From positions 1-47,500 of the forward strand of contig JAKLLE010000022.1 of NCBI GenBank assembly GCA_023150295.1: 47,500 nucleotides of DNA, given 5' to 3'. A program made the position numbers and the translations under genes. The DNA comes from Giesbergeria sp. Its GTDB lineage: Bacteria; Pseudomonadota; Gammaproteobacteria; Burkholderiales; Burkholderiaceae_C. Positions within the stretch are counted from its first letter, which is position 1, and each line of letters starts with the position of its first letter. Below the pieces are notes generated by a model. That model searched no databases and was not told where the DNA came from. It was given only the letters and a program-made list of their open reading frames with translations. Below are positions 8,956 to 17,203 of this stretch, piece after piece.

Positions 8956-9000
8956 GGATAACCTTTCGTTGGCAAACAGGAGGTGAGGTCGGCTTGTGGC

Positions 9001-9426
9001 TTACTCGGGATCGACCAGCAGACGGTTTCCCACCAGCTCGGCCACGCGGTGTTTCCCGGTGCTGGGGGTGACGCCAGGGCGGTGGATGGCCGTCCAGGTG
9101 GCGCCGCGGTACTTCACGCTGGCTGTGCCATCGCTGTTCCATTGGTCGATGATGATGGTTTCGCCCACGTCCAGGTTCACGCTGCGCTCTGCGCGGGCTG
9201 ATGGGTCGCCTGGGCGGCGCTTCTTGGCGTGGTTCCAGGCCACGACGGCTCCACCGCCCACCAAGGCGGCGCAGACGAGCTGCAAGGCTGTGCCAGCGCC
9301 CAAATGGGCAGCCAGGGCACCTGCGGCCATTCCCAGGGCCAGCAGCAGCAGGTAGAAGGTGCCGGTCACCAGTTCCACTGCCACGGCCACACCGGCCAGT
9401 ACCCACCAGAGAGTGGATTCCTCCAT
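9001..9426 (-). CDS. NfeD-like membrane protein
   Basis: The 141-aa protein starts at the ATG at 9424-9426, preceded by AAGGAG. Two hydrophobic segments (LWWVLAGVAVAVELVTGTFYLLLLALGMAAGALAAHLG, then LQLVCAALVGGGAVVAW) precede a soluble C-terminal OB-fold region. That region contains LDVGETIIIDQW, GTASVKYRGATWTA and GNRLLVDPE, matching the short NfeD family. NfeD proteins pair with SPFH proteins such as the neighbouring QmcA-like protein. The start 13 codons further upstream lacks a binding site. Confidence 0.9.
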   Translation of the reverse strand: MEESTLWWVLAGVAVAVELVTGTFYLLLLALGMAAGALAAHLGAGTALQLVCAALVGGGAVVAWNHAKKRRPGDPSARAERSVNLDVGETIIIDQWNSDGTASVKYRGATWTAIHRPGVTPSTGKHRVAELVGNRLLVDPE

Positions 9427-9566
9427 AAGGTGCTCCTTGGAATGATTGTTAGTAGTGCGCCACATTCTGGGACAAAAAGATGGCGATTCAAAGGCACGAC
9501 AAGCTTATTCCTTACACTTCGCGCCTGTTTTTCATTTTTGCCGGGCTGGTTGCACGGAGACTGCGC

Positions 9567-11852
9567 ATGAAGTTTCGTTTCCCCATCATCATCATCGACG
9601 AGGACTACCGCTCCGAAAACACCTCGGGGCTGGGCATCCGCGCCTTGGCGCAGGCCATCGAGGCCGAGGGCTTTGAGGTGCTGGGCGTGACCAGCTACGG
9701 TGACCTGAGCCAGTTTGCGCAGCAGCAAAGCCGCGCCAGTGCGTTCATCCTGTCGATCGACGACGAAGAGTTCACACCGGGGCCAGACCTGGACCCGGCG
9801 GTGCTGAGCCTGCGCACCTTCATCGAAGAAGTGCGCCGCAAGAATGCCGACGTGCCCATTTACGTGCATGGCGAAACCAAGACCAGCCGCCACCTGCCCA
9901 ACGATGTGCTGCGCGAGCTGCATGGCTTCATCCACATGTTCGAGGACACGCCCGAATTCGTGGCGCGCCACATCATCCGCGAGGCCAAGAGTTACCTGGA
10001 GGGCATCCAGCCGCCGTTCTTCCGCGCCTTGCTGGACTATGCCGAGGACGGGTCGTACTCCTGGCACTGCCCGGGCCACTCGGGCGGCGTGGCCTTCCTC
10101 AAGAGCCCCATCGGCCAGATGTACCACCAGTTCTACGGCGAAAACATGCTGCGCGCCGACGTGTGCAACGCGGTGGAAGAACTCGGCCAGTTGCTGGATC
10201 ACAACGGCGCCATTGGCGAGAGCGAACGCAATGCGGCGCGCATCTTCAACGCCGACCACTGCTTTTTTGTGACCAACGGCACCAGCACATCCAACAAGAT
10301 CGTGTGGCACCACACCGTGGCGCCCGGCGACGTGGTGGTGGTGGACCGCAACTGCCACAAGTCCATCCTGCACAGCATCATCATGACCGGGGCTATTCCC
10401 GTGTTCATGAAGCCCACGCGCAACCACTTCGGCATCATCGGCCCGATTCCGCAAAGCGAGTTCGAGCCCGCATCCATCCAGGCCAAGATCAAAGCCAACC
10501 CGCTGCTCAAGGGCGTGGACGCCAAGAAGGTCAAGCCGCGCGTGCTCACGCTCACGCAAAGCACCTACGACGGCGTGCTCTACAACACCGAGACCATCAA
10601 GGGCATGCTCGACGGCTACGTGGACAACCTGCATTTCGACGAAGCCTGGCTGCCGCACGCGGCCTTCCATCCGTTCTATGGCACTTACCACGCCATGGGC
10701 AAGAAGCGCGCGCGCCCCCAGCATTCGGTGGTGTATGCCACGCAGTCCATCCATAAGCTGCTGGCGGGCATCAGCCAGGCCAGCCATGTGCTGGTGCAGG
10801 AGTCACAGACCACCAAGCTGGACCACCATCTGTTCAACGAGGCGTACCTGATGCACACCTCGACCTCGCCGCAGTACAGCATCATCGCCAGCTGCGACGT
10901 GGCCGCTGCCATGATGGAGCCGCCCGGCGGCACCGCGCTGGTGGAAGAGAGCCTGCTCGAAGCGCTGGACTTCCGCCGCGCCATGCGCCAGGTGGAAGAG
11001 GACTTCGGCAAGAACGACTGGTGGTTCAAGGTCTGGGGCCCCGAAAAGCTGGCCGACGAAGGCGTGGGCCGGGCCGAGGACTGGATCATCCGCAGCGACG
11101 GCAAGGGCCGCAAGAACGGTAGCAAGTGGCACGGCTTCGGCCAGTTGGCCGATGGCTTCAACATGCTGGACCCGATCAAGTCCACCATCGTCACGCCGGG
11201 CCTGAACCTCGACGGCAAGTTCGACAAGACCGGCATCCCCGCGTCCATCGTCACCAAGTACCTGGCCGAGCATGGTGTGGTGGTCGAGAAAACCGGTCTC
11301 TACAGCTTCTTCATCATGTTCACCATCGGCATCACCAAGGGCCGCTGGAACACGCTGCTGACCGCCTTGCAGCAGTTCAAGGACGACTACGAGAAGAACC
11401 AGCCCATGTGGCGCATCCTTCCCGAGTTCTGCCAGCAGCACAAGCGCTACGAGCGCATGGGCCTGCGCGACCTGTGCCAGCATGTGCACGAGATGTACGC
11501 CAAGTACGACATCGCCCGCCTGACGACCGAGATGTACCTCTCGGACCTCACACCCGCCATGAAGCCCAGCGACGCCTACGCGCACATCGCACACCGCCAG
11601 ACCGAGCGCGTGGAGATCGACCACCTCGAAGGCCGCATTACCGTGGGCCTGGTCACGCCGTACCCGCCCGGCATTCCGCTGCTCATCCCCGGCGAGGTGT
11701 TCAACAAAAAGATCGTGGACTACCTCAAGTTCGCGCGCGAGTTCGCCAAGCTGTGCCCTGGCTTCGAGACCGACATCCACGGCCTGGTCGAGGTGGAAGA
11801 CGAGAGCGGCCAGGTGCGCTACTACGCGGATTGTGTGGCCCAAGAAAAGTAA
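9567..11852 (+). CDS. PLP-dependent Orn/Lys/Arg decarboxylase (inducible class)
   Basis: This 761-aa enzyme belongs to the fold type I bacterial decarboxylases (CadA, SpeC/SpeF, AdiA). It decarboxylates a basic amino acid, giving a diamine or agmatine and consuming a proton. An N-terminal wing domain with a CheY-like fold (IIIIDEDYRSENTSGLGIRALAQAIEA) precedes the PLP domain. The Schiff-base lysine is K397 in the QSIHKLLAGISQASH motif, and the cofactor aspartate lies in HFDEAW. The ATG at 9567 has GGAGA 6 bp upstream; a longer frame begins at 9480. The length is close to that of AdiA and CadA; the substrate cannot be decided by eye. Confidence 0.92.
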   Translation: MKFRFPIIIIDEDYRSENTSGLGIRALAQAIEAEGFEVLGVTSYGDLSQFAQQQSRASAFILSIDDEEFTPGPDLDPAVLSLRTFIEEVRRKNADVPIYVHGETKTSRHLPNDVLRELHGFIHMFEDTPEFVARHIIREAKSYLEGIQPPFFRALLDYAEDGSYSWHCPGHSGGVAFLKSPIGQMYHQFYGENMLRADVCNAVEELGQLLDHNGAIGESERNAARIFNADHCFFVTNGTSTSNKIVWHHTVAPGDVVVVDRNCHKSILHSIIMTGAIPVFMKPTRNHFGIIGPIPQSEFEPASIQAKIKANPLLKGVDAKKVKPRVLTLTQSTYDGVLYNTETIKGMLDGYVDNLHFDEAWLPHAAFHPFYGTYHAMGKKRARPQHSVVYATQSIHKLLAGISQASHVLVQESQTTKLDHHLFNEAYLMHTSTSPQYSIIASCDVAAAMMEPPGGTALVEESLLEALDFRRAMRQVEEDFGKNDWWFKVWGPEKLADEGVGRAEDWIIRSDGKGRKNGSKWHGFGQLADGFNMLDPIKSTIVTPGLNLDGKFDKTGIPASIVTKYLAEHGVVVEKTGLYSFFIMFTIGITKGRWNTLLTALQQFKDDYEKNQPMWRILPEFCQQHKRYERMGLRDLCQHVHEMYAKYDIARLTTEMYLSDLTPAMKPSDAYAHIAHRQTERVEIDHLEGRITVGLVTPYPPGIPLLIPGEVFNKKIVDYLKFAREFAKLCPGFETDIHGLVEVEDESGQVRYYADCVAQEK

Positions 11853-11855
11853 TCA

Positions 11856-11910
11856 AATCGGGCTCCAGCGCCCGTCCATAAAGCGCAAGCAGCTATCAAT
11901 TTAATAGCTA
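11856..11910 (+). repeat. Dispersed ~55-bp repeat, copy A (after decarboxylase)
   Basis: The sequence reads GGCTCCAGCGCCC, then CATAAAGCGCAAGC, then AGCTATCAATTTAATAGCTA. It starts 3 bp after the decarboxylase stop and ends inside the ligE stop codon region (TAG on the minus strand at 11908-11910). It shares the AGCGCAAGCAGCTAT core with the other copies and may fold as a hairpin between the two convergent genes. Confidence 0.75.
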
Positions 11911-12816
11911 TTTGTCCTGTGGCTGCGGGTCTTCGCGCACCCGCAGGTAGCTGGCGAAGCGCGGCAGCCCGCCATCGTGCGTGCCCCGGAAGCGGTAGGT
12001 GACCCAGGCGCCCACGGGCGGCGGGTGGTCGCGGTCGGCATCGCTGAAACCCGCGCCCAGCCGGAAGCGCTGGCCCGTGGGCATTTCCACCCACAGCGCG
12101 CCCATGCGGCCCGCGTGGCGGCCCTTGCCGGGCAGGTGGGCGAGCACGCGCGCCTCGGCGTCCTCGTGTTCCTTGAGCTTGAGCAGGTCGTCGCTGCGCC
12201 CCGCGCGGTAGAGCGAGGCGCCCCGGTGCAGCATGAGCCCCTCGCCGCCAGCGCGCACGGTGCGCCGCAGCAGGGCCTGCAAGGCCGCATCCGTGGCCAC
12301 GCGCCGCTGCGGCACGGCCTGCACCCACGGCTGGCCCAGGCGTTCCACCAGCGCCCGCAGGGCGGGCAGGCGCTCGTCAAAGGGGCCTCCGTGCGTGGGC
12401 AGGTCAAACACCATGAAGCGCATCTGCCGCCAGGCGGCATCGTCGGGCTGCTGTTGCCGGGTGGTGGACTGGGCGTGGCCGAAGCGCCCGCGCCCGGCCC
12501 AGAGTTCGCCGTCCATCGGCGTCTCGGGCCAGCCAGCGGTGAACCATGCCGGGGCCGCCACGGTGGCGCCGCCGCGCGTGCGCAGGGATCGGCCGTCCCA
12601 AAAGCCACGCACGCCATCGTATTTCTCGCTCACCCAGTAGTCCTGCAGCGGCAGGCCGGGGCGGTACACCTGCGCCAGCAGCAGCGCCGGGGCGTCCGCC
12701 GCCGGAGCCTGGCCGGGCAGGGCGGCCAGCGCCAGCAGGGTCAGCCAGCCGCGGCGGGGTAGTTTGCTATCAAAAAATGAGCTACTTGCGCTTGCTGGAT
12801 AAGCGCTGGAGGCCAT
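11908..12816 (-). CDS. ligE: Exported ATP-dependent DNA ligase, LigE type
   Basis: This 302-aa protein has the nucleotidyltransferase motif I E64-K65-YDGVRG, with K65 the AMP-accepting lysine. Further motifs are MDGELW, FMVFDLP (motif III), GEGLMLH (IV) and LLKLKEHEDAEA (V), followed by a compact OB domain. It is short, as in minimal Lig E enzymes, and has an N-terminal hydrophobic segment (WLTLLALAALPGQAPAADA) that looks like a Sec signal peptide. Periplasmic nick sealing during DNA uptake has been proposed for this class. The start codon and first roughly 17 codons are encoded by a dispersed repeat (copy B), and no other plausible start lies before the signal peptide. Confidence 0.88.
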   Translation of the reverse strand: MASSAYPASASSSFFDSKLPRRGWLTLLALAALPGQAPAADAPALLLAQVYRPGLPLQDYWVSEKYDGVRGFWDGRSLRTRGGATVAAPAWFTAGWPETPMDGELWAGRGRFGHAQSTTRQQQPDDAAWRQMRFMVFDLPTHGGPFDERLPALRALVERLGQPWVQAVPQRRVATDAALQALLRRTVRAGGEGLMLHRGASLYRAGRSDDLLKLKEHEDAEARVLAHLPGKGRHAGRMGALWVEMPTGQRFRLGAGFSDADRDHPPPVGAWVTYRFRGTHDGGLPRFASYLRVREDPQPQDK

Positions 12817-12823
12817 TTTTGCT
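12766..12823 (-). repeat. Dispersed ~55-bp repeat, copy B (contains ligE start)
   Basis: The plus strand reads GCTATCAAAAAATGAGCTACT, then TGCGCTTGCTGGATAAGCGC, then TGGAGGCCATTTTTGC. This is the full repeat with its internal GCGCTT...AAGCGC pairing. The complement of the GGCCAT segment gives the ATG of ligE (12814-12816), so the repeat supplies the start of that gene. Confidence 0.8.
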
Positions 12824-12837
12824 TAAAGTCCTGTGGG

Positions 12838-13638
12838 TCAGACCTGGTCGGCGGACAGGCCCGCCGTCTGGCTGAAGCCGCCATCCACGTAGGTGATTTC
12901 GGCAGTAACGCCCGAGGCCAGGTCGGACAGCAGGAAGGCTGCCACGTTGCCCACATCGTCAATCGTCACGTTGCGGCGCAGGGGCGAAGCATCGGCCACG
13001 CGCGAAAGCAGCTTGCCGAAGTCCTTGATGCCGCTGGCCGCCAGCGTCTTGATCGGGCCGGCGCTGATGCCGTTGGCGCGGATGGCGCGGCCGTCCGCCG
13101 TGCGGCCCACGGCCTCGGCCAGGTAGCGCACGCTGGCTTCCAGGCTGGCTTTGGCCAGGCCCATGGTGTTGTAGTTGGGGATGGAGCGCAGCGCGCCCAG
13201 GTACGACAGCGTCAGCAGCGAGGACTTGTCGTTGAGGTAGGGCAGGGCCGCCTTGGCCATGGCCGGGAAGCTGTAGGCGCTGATGTCGTGCGCAATGCGG
13301 AAGCCCTCACGCGAGAGGCCGTCGAGGAAGTTGCCGGCAATGGCCTCGCGCGGCGCGAAGCCGATGCTGTGCACAAAGCCGTCAAACCGGCCCCAGGCCT
13401 CGCCCAGGCCTTTGAACATGGTCTCGATCTGCGCGTCGTCGGCCACGTCGCAGTCGAACACCAGCGTCGAGTTGAACTCTGCGGCGAACTCGGTGATGCG
13501 GTCCTTGAAGCGCTCGCCCACGTAGCTGAACGCCAGCTCGGCGCCCTGCGCGTGGCAGGCCCGGGCAATGCCGTAGGCAATGGAGCGGTTGGACAGAACG
13601 CCCGTGATGAGCAGTTTTTTACCGGACAGAATGCCCAT
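12838..13638 (-). CDS. fabI: Enoyl-[acyl-carrier-protein] reductase (NADH), FabI
   Basis: This 266-aa enzyme catalyses the last reduction of fatty acid elongation (trans-2-enoyl-ACP to acyl-ACP) in the cytoplasm and is the target class of triclosan. The N-terminal [15 protein letters not shown] is the FabI version of the nucleotide-binding loop. The active site Tyr146, Tyr156 and Lys163 ([12 protein letters not shown]) fall at the same residue numbers as in E. coli FabI. The start at 13636-13638 has AAGGAG 9 bp upstream. The gene is divergent from the yejA-like gene, with 71 bp between the starts. Confidence 0.95.
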   Translation of the reverse strand: MGILSGKKLLITGVLSNRSIAYGIARACHAQGAELAFSYVGERFKDRITEFAAEFNSTLVFDCDVADDAQIETMFKGLGEAWGRFDGFVHSIGFAPREAIAGNFLDGLSREGFRIAHDISAYSFPAMAKAALPYLNDKSSLLTLSYLGALRSIPNYNTMGLAKASLEASVRYLAEAVGRTADGRAIRANGISAGPIKTLAASGIKDFGKLLSRVADASPLRRNVTIDDVGNVAAFLLSDLASGVTAEITYVDGGFSQTAGLSADQV

Positions 13639-13709
13639 TGTTGTTCTCCTTGGGGTGGTGAGTGCCATGGCGCCAGCAAACGGCGCGGTACGTAGGGCAG
13701 AATTGTCGC

Positions 13710-15524
13710 ATGCGGTTTTGCCTGATTTTTTTGTGCTGTTGCGCCGCCGTGCCTGCATGGGCGGCCCACGCCTACGCTCTGTGGGGCGAGCCCCGTTACC
13801 CCGTGGGTTTTGCCCACTTTGCCTACGTCAACCCGCAGGCCCCCAAGGGCGGCGAGCTGCGGCTGGTGAGCAACCTGCGCACCTCGACCTTCGACAAGTA
13901 CAACCCGTTCACCATCAAGGGCAACGCGCCGGCCTACCTGTCGTCGCTGATGTTCGATACGCTGCTTGTGGGCTCGCTCGACGAAACCGCCACGGGCTAC
14001 GGCCTGCTGGCCGAGGACGTTCAGGTGGCGCCCGATGGCCTATCGGCCACCTTCCGCTTGCGGCCTGAAGCGCGCTTCCACAATGGCAAGCCCGTGCTGG
14101 CGGCCGACGTGAAGCACAGCTACGACACCCTGGTGGGCCCGCACACCTCGCCCGCCTACAAGACGATGCTGATCGAGGTGGCGGGCGTGGATGTGCTGGG
14201 CGAACGCAGCGTGCGCTACCGCTTCCACAAACCCAACCGCGAGCTGCCGCTCACCGTGGGCGGTCTGCCGGTGTTCAGCCGGGATTGGGGCGTGGAGGAT
14301 GGAGTGCAAGGCGGCCAGCCCAAACCCTTCGACCAGGTGGTGATGGACATTCCCATCGGCAGCGGCCCCTACAAAATCGGCCCGGTGCGTTTCGGCAAGG
14401 ACATCACCTACGTGCGCGACCCGGGCTACTGGGCCAAGGATTTGAACGTGCGCAAGGGCACGGCCAACTTCGAGCGCATCACCGTCAAGATCTACAAGGA
14501 CAACACAGCGCGGCTTGAAGCGCTCAAGGCGGGCGAATTCGACCTGATGCGTTTCTTCAGCGCGGGTGACTGGGCGCGGCGCGTGAATGGCAAGAAGTTC
14601 AACACCGGCGAACTCGTCAAGGGCGAATTCGCGCACAAGCTGCCCTCGGGCTTCCAGAGCTACGTGCTCAACACGCGCCGCCCTTTCTTGCAGGACGTGC
14701 GCGTGCGCGAGGCGCTGGGGCTGGCGCTGGACTACGAGTGGATGAACCGGCAGATGTTCTACGGCGCCTACCAGCGCGTCAACGGCCTGTTCGGCAACAC
14801 CGCCTGCGAGACGCGCGGCACGCCCTCGCCGCAAGAGCTGGCGCTGATGGAGCCGCTGCGCCAACACATCCCGGCGGCCGCCTTTGGCCCCATGACAGTG
14901 CCGCCGCGCACCGACGGCGACTCGTCCCTGCGCGCCAACCTGCGCCGCGCGCAGCAGCTGTTGAAAGAAGCGGGCTGGGAGGTGCGCGATGGCGCCCTGC
15001 GCAATGCCCAGGGCCAGGCCATGGTGCTCGAATACATGGACAGCAACGAAGGCGGCGTGCGTGTGGTCACCCCTTGGATGCGCAGCCTGGAAAAGCTGGG
15101 CATCAGCTTGCGCTTTCGCGCGGTGGACTTTGCCCTGTACCAGCAGCGCCTGCAGAAGTTCGACTTCGACATCACCTCCATGGCTTTCCAGGGCACGCAC
15201 AACCCCGGCCAGGAATATGCCGACCTGTTTGGCAGCCAGGCCGCAGACACCGAGGACTCGGGCAACTTCGCCGGCGTGAAGAACCCCGCCGTGGATGCGC
15301 TGATTGCGGCCATGACTGCGGCCAAGACCGAGGCGCAGCTCTTGCCCGCCTGCCACGCGCTGGAGCGCGTCATCGCGCACAGCCACTACCTCATTCCGCA
15401 GTGGTCTGCGGGCACCCACCGCATGGCCTACAACGCCTGGCGCCTGGCGCGGCCCGAGGCGCTGCCGCCGTATTCCAATGGCGAGGGCTGGGCCATCGAC
15501 ACCTGGTGGGCGCGGGTGCCATAG
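13710..15524 (+). CDS. yejA: Peptide/microcin C ABC transporter, periplasmic binding protein YejA
   Basis: This 604-aa family 5 extracellular solute-binding protein (SBP_bac_5) has an N-terminal signal peptide ([19 protein letters not shown]). The mature part opens [31 protein letters not shown], matching YejA, the binding protein of the YejABEF importer that takes up oligopeptides and microcin C-like compounds. I chose the ATG at 13710, which places the signal peptide at the N-terminus. In most genomes yejB follows directly; here higBA, a repeat and a 290-aa gene intervene before yejB at 17204. Confidence 0.92.
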   Translation: MRFCLIFLCCCAAVPAWAAHAYALWGEPRYPVGFAHFAYVNPQAPKGGELRLVSNLRTSTFDKYNPFTIKGNAPAYLSSLMFDTLLVGSLDETATGYGLLAEDVQVAPDGLSATFRLRPEARFHNGKPVLAADVKHSYDTLVGPHTSPAYKTMLIEVAGVDVLGERSVRYRFHKPNRELPLTVGGLPVFSRDWGVEDGVQGGQPKPFDQVVMDIPIGSGPYKIGPVRFGKDITYVRDPGYWAKDLNVRKGTANFERITVKIYKDNTARLEALKAGEFDLMRFFSAGDWARRVNGKKFNTGELVKGEFAHKLPSGFQSYVLNTRRPFLQDVRVREALGLALDYEWMNRQMFYGAYQRVNGLFGNTACETRGTPSPQELALMEPLRQHIPAAAFGPMTVPPRTDGDSSLRANLRRAQQLLKEAGWEVRDGALRNAQGQAMVLEYMDSNEGGVRVVTPWMRSLEKLGISLRFRAVDFALYQQRLQKFDFDITSMAFQGTHNPGQEYADLFGSQAADTEDSGNFAGVKNPAVDALIAAMTAAKTEAQLLPACHALERVIAHSHYLIPQWSAGTHRMAYNAWRLARPEALPPYSNGEGWAIDTWWARVP

Positions 15525-15542
15525 ATTGATTAGTAACGTGCT

Positions 15543-15561
15543 TGTTGCGTGGTGCGCAACA
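15543..15561. promoter_or_regulatory. Inverted repeat upstream of higBA (possible operator)
   Basis: TGTTGCG (15543-15549) and CGCAACA (15555-15561) form perfect 7-bp arms around TGGTG, 16 bp before the higB start. HigA-type antitoxins repress their own promoters at such palindromes. The function is inferred from position. Confidence 0.5.
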
Positions 15562-15576
15562 TGATAGATTAAGCGG

Positions 15577-15855
15577 ATGATCCAGTCGTTCAGACACAAG
15601 GGCTTGCGTCGACTTTTCGAGACAGGCAGCGCTTCAGGCGTGCAAGCGGCCCATGCAAAGCGGCTGCGTATGCAACTGGCTGCCCTGGATACGGCCAAAG
15701 CGGTTGACGACATGGACATTCCGGGTTTCCGCCTGCACTCCCTCAAAGGCGAAATGCTGGGGCGCTGGGCCATCACCGTCAGTGGCAACTGGCGCGTAAC
15801 CTTTGAGTTCCGTGACGGCAACGCACATGTTCTGGATTACGAGGATTACCACTGA
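15577..15855 (+). CDS. higB: Type II toxin HigB (RelE-like mRNA interferase)
   Basis: This 92-aa protein has the HigB/RelE core: SFRHKGLRRLFETG, an AKRLRMQLAALDTA helix, the MDIPGFRLHSLKGEMLGRWAITVSGNWRVTFEF beta-sheet and the terminal DYEDYH with the catalytic-type His. Such toxins cleave mRNA at the ribosome. The stop overlaps the region just before higA (1 bp between the stop and the next ATG), so the toxin precedes the antitoxin, as is usual for hig loci. The pair sits inside the yejABEF cluster. Confidence 0.93.
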   Translation: MIQSFRHKGLRRLFETGSASGVQAAHAKRLRMQLAALDTAKAVDDMDIPGFRLHSLKGEMLGRWAITVSGNWRVTFEFRDGNAHVLDYEDYH

Positions 15856-15856
15856 A

Positions 15857-16150
15857 ATGAGCATGCACAACCCCCCCCATCCTGGCGAGTTCATCACTGA
15901 GGTGTATCTGGAGCCGTTCGGCATCAGCGGGCGTGAACTGGCCGAAAAACTGGACGTAGCCCCCTCCACCCTGAGCCGTCTGCTCAAGGGCAGCAGCCGC
16001 GTCACTCCGGAAATGGCATTGCGCCTGTCCAAGACCATCGGGCGCAGCCCCGAGAGTTGGCTGGCACTGCAGGATGCACACGATTTGTGGCTGGCACGGC
16101 AGAACACCAATTTGGAGCGTGTGGGCAAACTCGTGCTGGCGCTGACGTGA
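15857..16150 (+). CDS. higA: Antitoxin HigA (XRE-type HTH)
   Basis: This 97-aa protein starts at 15857, directly after the higB stop. It has the family's HPGEFITEVYLEPFGISGRELAEKLDVAPSTLSRLLKGSSRVTPEMALRL sequence: an XRE/HigA helix-turn-helix around residues 22-45 followed by SPESWLALQDAHDLW. It neutralises HigB and represses the operon. The Pro-Gly-Glu-Phe start is typical of the VapI/HigA subfamily. Confidence 0.93.
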   Translation: MSMHNPPHPGEFITEVYLEPFGISGRELAEKLDVAPSTLSRLLKGSSRVTPEMALRLSKTIGRSPESWLALQDAHDLWLARQNTNLERVGKLVLALT

Positions 16151-16160
16151 TGGTGGTTTT

Positions 16161-16215
16161 TCTATAAAAATCATAGCTGCCCACGCATATTCGAAAGGCG
16201 CTGGAGTAGTTTTTG
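16161..16215 (+). repeat. Dispersed ~55-bp repeat, copy G (after higA)
   Basis: The sequence reads TCTATAAAAATCATAGCTGCC, then CGCATATTCGAAAGGCGCTGGAGTAGTTTTT. It is a divergent copy of the repeat found at six other sites in this window, with the same order of an ATAGCT palindrome followed by the AGCGCT segment. Confidence 0.6.
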
Positions 16216-16319
16216 TTCTATAAAAACTGGCCGTTTTGGCACACATAATCCCTTGTCCCTAGTTGCTCTGGTTTGCGCCGCGCTGGCTTGGTGGCTGTGA
16301 AAGAGATCAAGGAGATGAA

Positions 16320-17192
16320 ATGGTGTACGGGTGGATTCCTCGGGATGATTGGTTGGCTTCGGTGCAGCGCACAGGGGCTGCGCATGGTGATGTGCAGCCA
16401 GAAGAGGGGGACTGGGTGGCTTTGAATCGGCAAAGGGATGCTTATGCGCTGGGGGCTGAGTTTGTGCATGGCGTGCCGTTTTGCGATGCCAATGGCGTGT
16501 GGCGCACGATCCATGACGAGGCACCAAACAATGCTTTGGGCAATGGCTTCGAGGTGTTGGGTTTTTATGGGCTGCGGTTTTCGTCGGCAGCCCTGCACGC
16601 AGCCATTGCTCTGGGGCGTGAGGAAGAGCCCAAGGACGAAGGAATGGATGTGTTCGAGCGACGGATGGCGCATCTGTGGCTGGCGGACGACGTGTTGACC
16701 TTCTCCGAGCAAGTGTGCCGATGGGGCGGCAAGACCGGTTTTCGCGTATGGGGAAATATGCTGCGGCACGCGCGCGAAATGGGGGATACCGGCGGGACGA
16801 AATTGGCCCTGGCGTTGCGGCAGTGGTTGGCTCAGGCGGTGGAAGCGCAAACCAGCGCTTCGGTCGCCATCAGTGCCGGTATCGCCATCAAAGGCTTGGG
16901 AGTGTCCTACGCGTCCAAGCATTTGCGGCTTTTGTGGCCGGAGCGCTACCCCGTGCTCGATTCCTTGGTGTGTGACGTCGTTGGTGTGGCCATGAACACC
17001 CAGGGCTATCAGCTTTTTTGCGATTTGCTGATCGATTGGCGCGCACGCCACACGGACTTTCATTGTTATGGTCTGGGCGATTTGGAATTTGGGCTCTTCC
17101 GTTTTGTGCGTCATAGGGGCGCGCTCCAAATGCCTGCCCGAATGGGGCTTGGTTCGGACTCCGTCGGTATGGTGCGAGCAGCGAGCAGTTAA
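16320..17192 (+). CDS. Uncharacterised protein, possible HhH-GPD/OGG-like fold
   Basis: This 290-aa protein starts at the ATG at 16320, with AAGGAG 5 bp upstream. I do not recognise it with certainty. The N-terminal 130 residues have no familiar motif. Residues about 184-218 (ISAGIAIKGLGVSYASKHLRLL, then PERYPVLDSLV) resemble a helix-hairpin-helix (K-G-L-G-V...A-S-K-x-L). It is followed by a Pro-Val-x-Asp segment, with D214 where DNA glycosylases of the HhH-GPD superfamily carry their catalytic Asp. The usual catalytic Lys is not obvious. It sits between higBA and yejB in a cargo site, which would suit a defence or nucleic-acid-acting role. Function is unknown. Confidence 0.55.
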   Translation: MVYGWIPRDDWLASVQRTGAAHGDVQPEEGDWVALNRQRDAYALGAEFVHGVPFCDANGVWRTIHDEAPNNALGNGFEVLGFYGLRFSSAALHAAIALGREEEPKDEGMDVFERRMAHLWLADDVLTFSEQVCRWGGKTGFRVWGNMLRHAREMGDTGGTKLALALRQWLAQAVEAQTSASVAISAGIAIKGLGVSYASKHLRLLWPERYPVLDSLVCDVVGVAMNTQGYQLFCDLLIDWRARHTDFHCYGLGDLEFGLFRFVRHRGALQMPARMGLGSDSVGMVRAASS

Positions 17193-17203
17193 AGGATCCT
17201 CCC

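Noticed and set aside
9366-15821. Long minus-strand open frames opposite the decarboxylase and yejA (about 470 and 590 codons).
   Set aside because: The composition is typical of antisense shadows (Val/Ala/His-rich) and the opposite strand carries clear enzymes and transport proteins.
16263-16319. An earlier start for the OGG-like protein, giving 19 more residues.
   Set aside because: The ATG at 16320 has an AAGGAG at good distance and the upstream residues look like read-through of intergenic DNA.
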